Shown: positions 34,376 through 36,052 of the stretch, one piece after another
Layout of the letters: every line of letters begins with the position of its first letter
Numbering within the stretch: the stretch's first letter is position 1
Assembly: GCA_004299085.1 (NCBI GenBank)
Contig: SCQV01000341.1
Coordinates: 1-36,052, forward strand
DNA: 36,052 nucleotides
DNA from: Chitinophagaceae bacterium
Lineage (GTDB): Bacteria; Bacteroidota; Bacteroidia; Chitinophagales; Chitinophagaceae
Reading direction: 5' to 3'
Translations under genes and position numbers: made by a program
Notes under the pieces: model-generated
What the model saw: the letters and a program-made list of their open reading frames with translations, nothing else
The model's database searches: none
What the model was told of the DNA's origin: nothing

Positions 34376-35626
34376 TTAATAATTAAAATCGGAATGCTCT
34401 TTCTTTTGTCTTTGCTTTTCAGCCAAAACAACCTTCAGTTTATTCATATCCCTGCTGACTTTTTTTGCCAGTACTTTAGCGTAAATTTGAGTGGTCGTGA
34501 TTTTTGTATGCCCAAGCATTTTACTTAATGTTTCTATAGGCACATCATTTGCCAGTGTGATAGAAGTCGAAAATGTATGCCTTGCAATGGAGAAGGAGAG
34601 GGGAATTTTTATATCACAGAACTCTGCTATCAATTTCAGCTTATCATTGATTGTTTTGTTGGAAATATAAGGGAAAAGTGTGCCGGTTGCTATTGCTTGT
34701 GGATTATCTTTATATTTTTCAACCAATTCCAATGCTTGTGGCAATAAAGGCACTAAGACCGGATTCGTGTTTTTTTCGCGGCTCGTTTTTAACCATAATT
34801 CCCTATCAAACCCTGTTACAATTTCTTCTCTTTTCAATTTAATCGCATCTCCATAATGTGGGCCTGTATAACAACTAAATACAAATAAATCCCTGGCTAG
34901 CTGTAATGAAGGATTATTAAAGTGTGCATTTTCTATCCTTAATAATTCTTCTTCTGACAAGAAAGCTCTTTCCACCTTGTCAAATTTTAGTTTAAATAGT
35001 TCGAATGGATTTTTCTTGCACCATTCCATTGTAACAGCTAGCCTTCCTACTTTTCGGAGGCGCTCCATGTGCTTCATTACGCCGTTATTGTTGCAGGGCT
35101 TTTTGGCGTCAATGGGATGTGATAGGATAAACTGTTTTAACTCTAATAGAAATTCATAGCTCAATTCAGAAAGAAACATGTCCTTTCTTTTTTTAAAGCT
35201 AAGGAAGTTCTTAACATACGTTTCCGTAGTGAAATAATTTTTTAAAGTTCCCTTCTTTAATCCGCTGTTTTTATTATGATAAGTCATGAGTTGACAAATA
35301 GTATTGTTCTCATGGTCTATACCAAGAAATTTGTTCTTGAGTATTTCAGGGCTAACTGGTATATTTTGTAACCTCATTTCATCATAATATGACAAAATCT
35401 TACTTTTTACCCGATCAAGATATAATTGGAACGATTGTACTTGCGGGTTTTTAATTCGTTTGTCGAACGTTTCTGTCCACAATTCTGTATTAACCCGGCG
35501 CTTAAGTGAAAAATCTGAACTTTCTGCATTCACAGTAATACGACAATACAAGGGCACTTTGCCTTGTTGTTCTCTTCCACTTTTTACAAAAAATGATACT
35601 CCGAAGGTTGGGATAGTTGATTCCAT
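34376..35626 (-). CDS. int: Tyrosine recombinase (integrase), IntDOT-like
   Basis: This enzyme integrates and excises the element. The N-terminal arm-binding region is FFVKSGREQQGKVPLYCRIT, followed by a SAM-like core-binding domain. The catalytic domain holds ARHTFS and LGHTKITTTQIYAK with the nucleophile Tyr. The first catalytic arginine, usually TGLRY, is His257 here (TGPHYGD). CTnDOT integrase also lacks that Arg. The start at 35626 gives 416 residues; an earlier ATG at 35680 lies inside an 11-bp palindrome and adds residues unlike the family. Confidence 0.9.
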   Translation of the reverse strand: MESTIPTFGVSFFVKSGREQQGKVPLYCRITVNAESSDFSLKRRVNTELWTETFDKRIKNPQVQSFQLYLDRVKSKILSYYDEMRLQNIPVSPEILKNKFLGIDHENNTICQLMTYHNKNSGLKKGTLKNYFTTETYVKNFLSFKKRKDMFLSELSYEFLLELKQFILSHPIDAKKPCNNNGVMKHMERLRKVGRLAVTMEWCKKNPFELFKLKFDKVERAFLSEEELLRIENAHFNNPSLQLARDLFVFSCYTGPHYGDAIKLKREEIVTGFDRELWLKTSREKNTNPVLVPLLPQALELVEKYKDNPQAIATGTLFPYISNKTINDKLKLIAEFCDIKIPLSFSIARHTFSTSITLANDVPIETLSKMLGHTKITTTQIYAKVLAKKVSRDMNKLKVVLAEKQRQKKEHSDFNY

Positions 35627-35669
35627 ACTATTATTTTTTTGAATATTAAATTGGGTTCCTCTGATCGGT

Positions 35670-35820
35670 CCGTAGTCCATTGTTAAAATGGACTACGGAG
35701 GTACGCTAAAAACAACTCAAAAAAGCCCAAATTCAATCAAAATTTATCAACACAACTAATTGATAAACAATTAGATGAATGTTGACCGTAGTCCACAAAG
35801 AAAGGACATTTTAGTGTACC
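35670..35820. repeat. Inverted-repeat cluster upstream of the integrase
   Basis: CCGTAGTCCAT (35670-35680) and ATGGACTACGG (35688-35698) form a perfect 11-bp palindrome. CCGTAGTCCA recurs at 35786-35795. GGTACGCTAAAA (35700-35711) recurs inverted with one change at 35809-35820. Between them TTTATCAA/TTGATAAA and CTAATTG/CAATTAG give alternative hairpins. Likely roles are integrase or excisionase arm sites, or the int operator. Confidence 0.7.
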
Positions 35821-35877
35821 ACGGATTGGACACATAAAAACTGAAATAGTATGGTAAATATTGATGTGTAAAAAAAA

Positions 35878-35913
35878 CAAAAGCCCCTAAAACATAGGTT
35901 TTAAGGGCTTTTG
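35878..35913. terminator. Strong bidirectional terminator
   Basis: CAAAAGCCCCTAAAAC (35878-35893) pairs with GTTTTAAGGGCTTTTG (35898-35913), 16-bp arms with one mismatch and a 4-nt loop, with A- and T-rich flanks. It probably insulates the int region from the flank at 35914-36052, where I see no convincing gene. Confidence 0.8.
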
Positions 35914-36052
35914 AGTCTCTTTGGACAGGTAGTCAGTCGTCCTGAGTGGACAATTTTCGAACCACTTTGAGGAAGACTTAAAGTTGCTTGTAAAACTTCA
36001 GGAACTTTCATGTTACTAATTGTCTATTGACTTTCAATAAAGTTTGAGCATT

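Larger units (their letters stand above)
10074..35820. mobile_element. Integrative and conjugative element, partial
   Basis: rteC, traE to traN, ssb, DUF932 and a tyrosine recombinase together define a Bacteroidetes conjugative element. A relaxase, coupling protein and the second end are not in the window, so the left limit is only the first clearly element-type gene. The right end is probably at or just beyond the integrase region, but no attachment-site pair can be shown. Confidence 0.75.

Noticed and set aside
35950-35985. tRNA-like GGTTCGAA on the minus strand as an attachment target
   Set aside because: The flanking stem is 5 bp with a 12-nt loop, not a T-arm, and no anticodon or acceptor stem can be built around it.
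35901-36011. 36-codon frame (MKVPEVLQATL...) on the minus strand
   Set aside because: It ends inside the terminator stem, is very short, and matches no family I know.

Overview
The window comes from a Bacteroidota genome, most like Chitinophagaceae or Sphingobacteriales. The evidence is a SusC/SusD pair, several TAnnTTTG promoter boxes, a DUF6520-type peptide gene, RteC, and a Bacteroidetes-type conjugation (Tra) operon. No rRNA, tRNA or CRISPR array was recognised.

Positions 1-5747 hold an outer-membrane uptake cluster: a SusC-type TonB-dependent transporter (5' end outside the window), its SusD-type lipoprotein and a secreted TlpA-like thioredoxin. On the opposite strand, 5809-7103 holds a small exported DUF6520-like peptide, a MauE/DoxX-like membrane protein and a short AraC-type regulator. 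From 7298 to 9891 a lipoprotein, a multi-pass membrane protein, a DesK/NarX-type histidine kinase and a NarL-type response regulator form a tight operon. Both transcription units that diverge from the AraC gene have three exactly spaced short palindromes upstream of a TAnnTTTG box, so they look co-regulated.

From about 10074 to the right the window is an integrative and conjugative element: rteC, then a long tra operon (TraE, DUF1896-like, a 1845-residue methylase-helicase, TraF, TraG, three TraI-like paralogues, TraJ, TraK, TraL-like, TraM, TraN), two poorly known proteins, and a variable or 'leading-region-like' segment at 28888-34056. That segment holds an FRG-domain gene, a RadC/JAB protein, a frameshifted DUF1016 (PDDEXK) nuclease, ssb, a DUF932 gene and two small ORFs. 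A tyrosine recombinase at 34376-35626 lies near the right end. No relaxase, coupling protein, TraO/TraP/TraQ or second element end is in the window, so the left part of the element probably lies outside it and the uptake and regulatory genes may be its cargo.

The most unusual content is non-coding. A 94-nt two-hairpin element occurs twice, flanking the DUF1016 gene, with compensatory changes in both stems. A 190-bp nested palindrome precedes ssb. A 17-bp leader is shared by ssb and the DUF932 gene at identical distance from their starts. An inverted, partly duplicated promoter separates the FRG and RadC genes. A roughly 150-bp multi-hairpin region and an inverted-repeat cluster flank the integrase gene.
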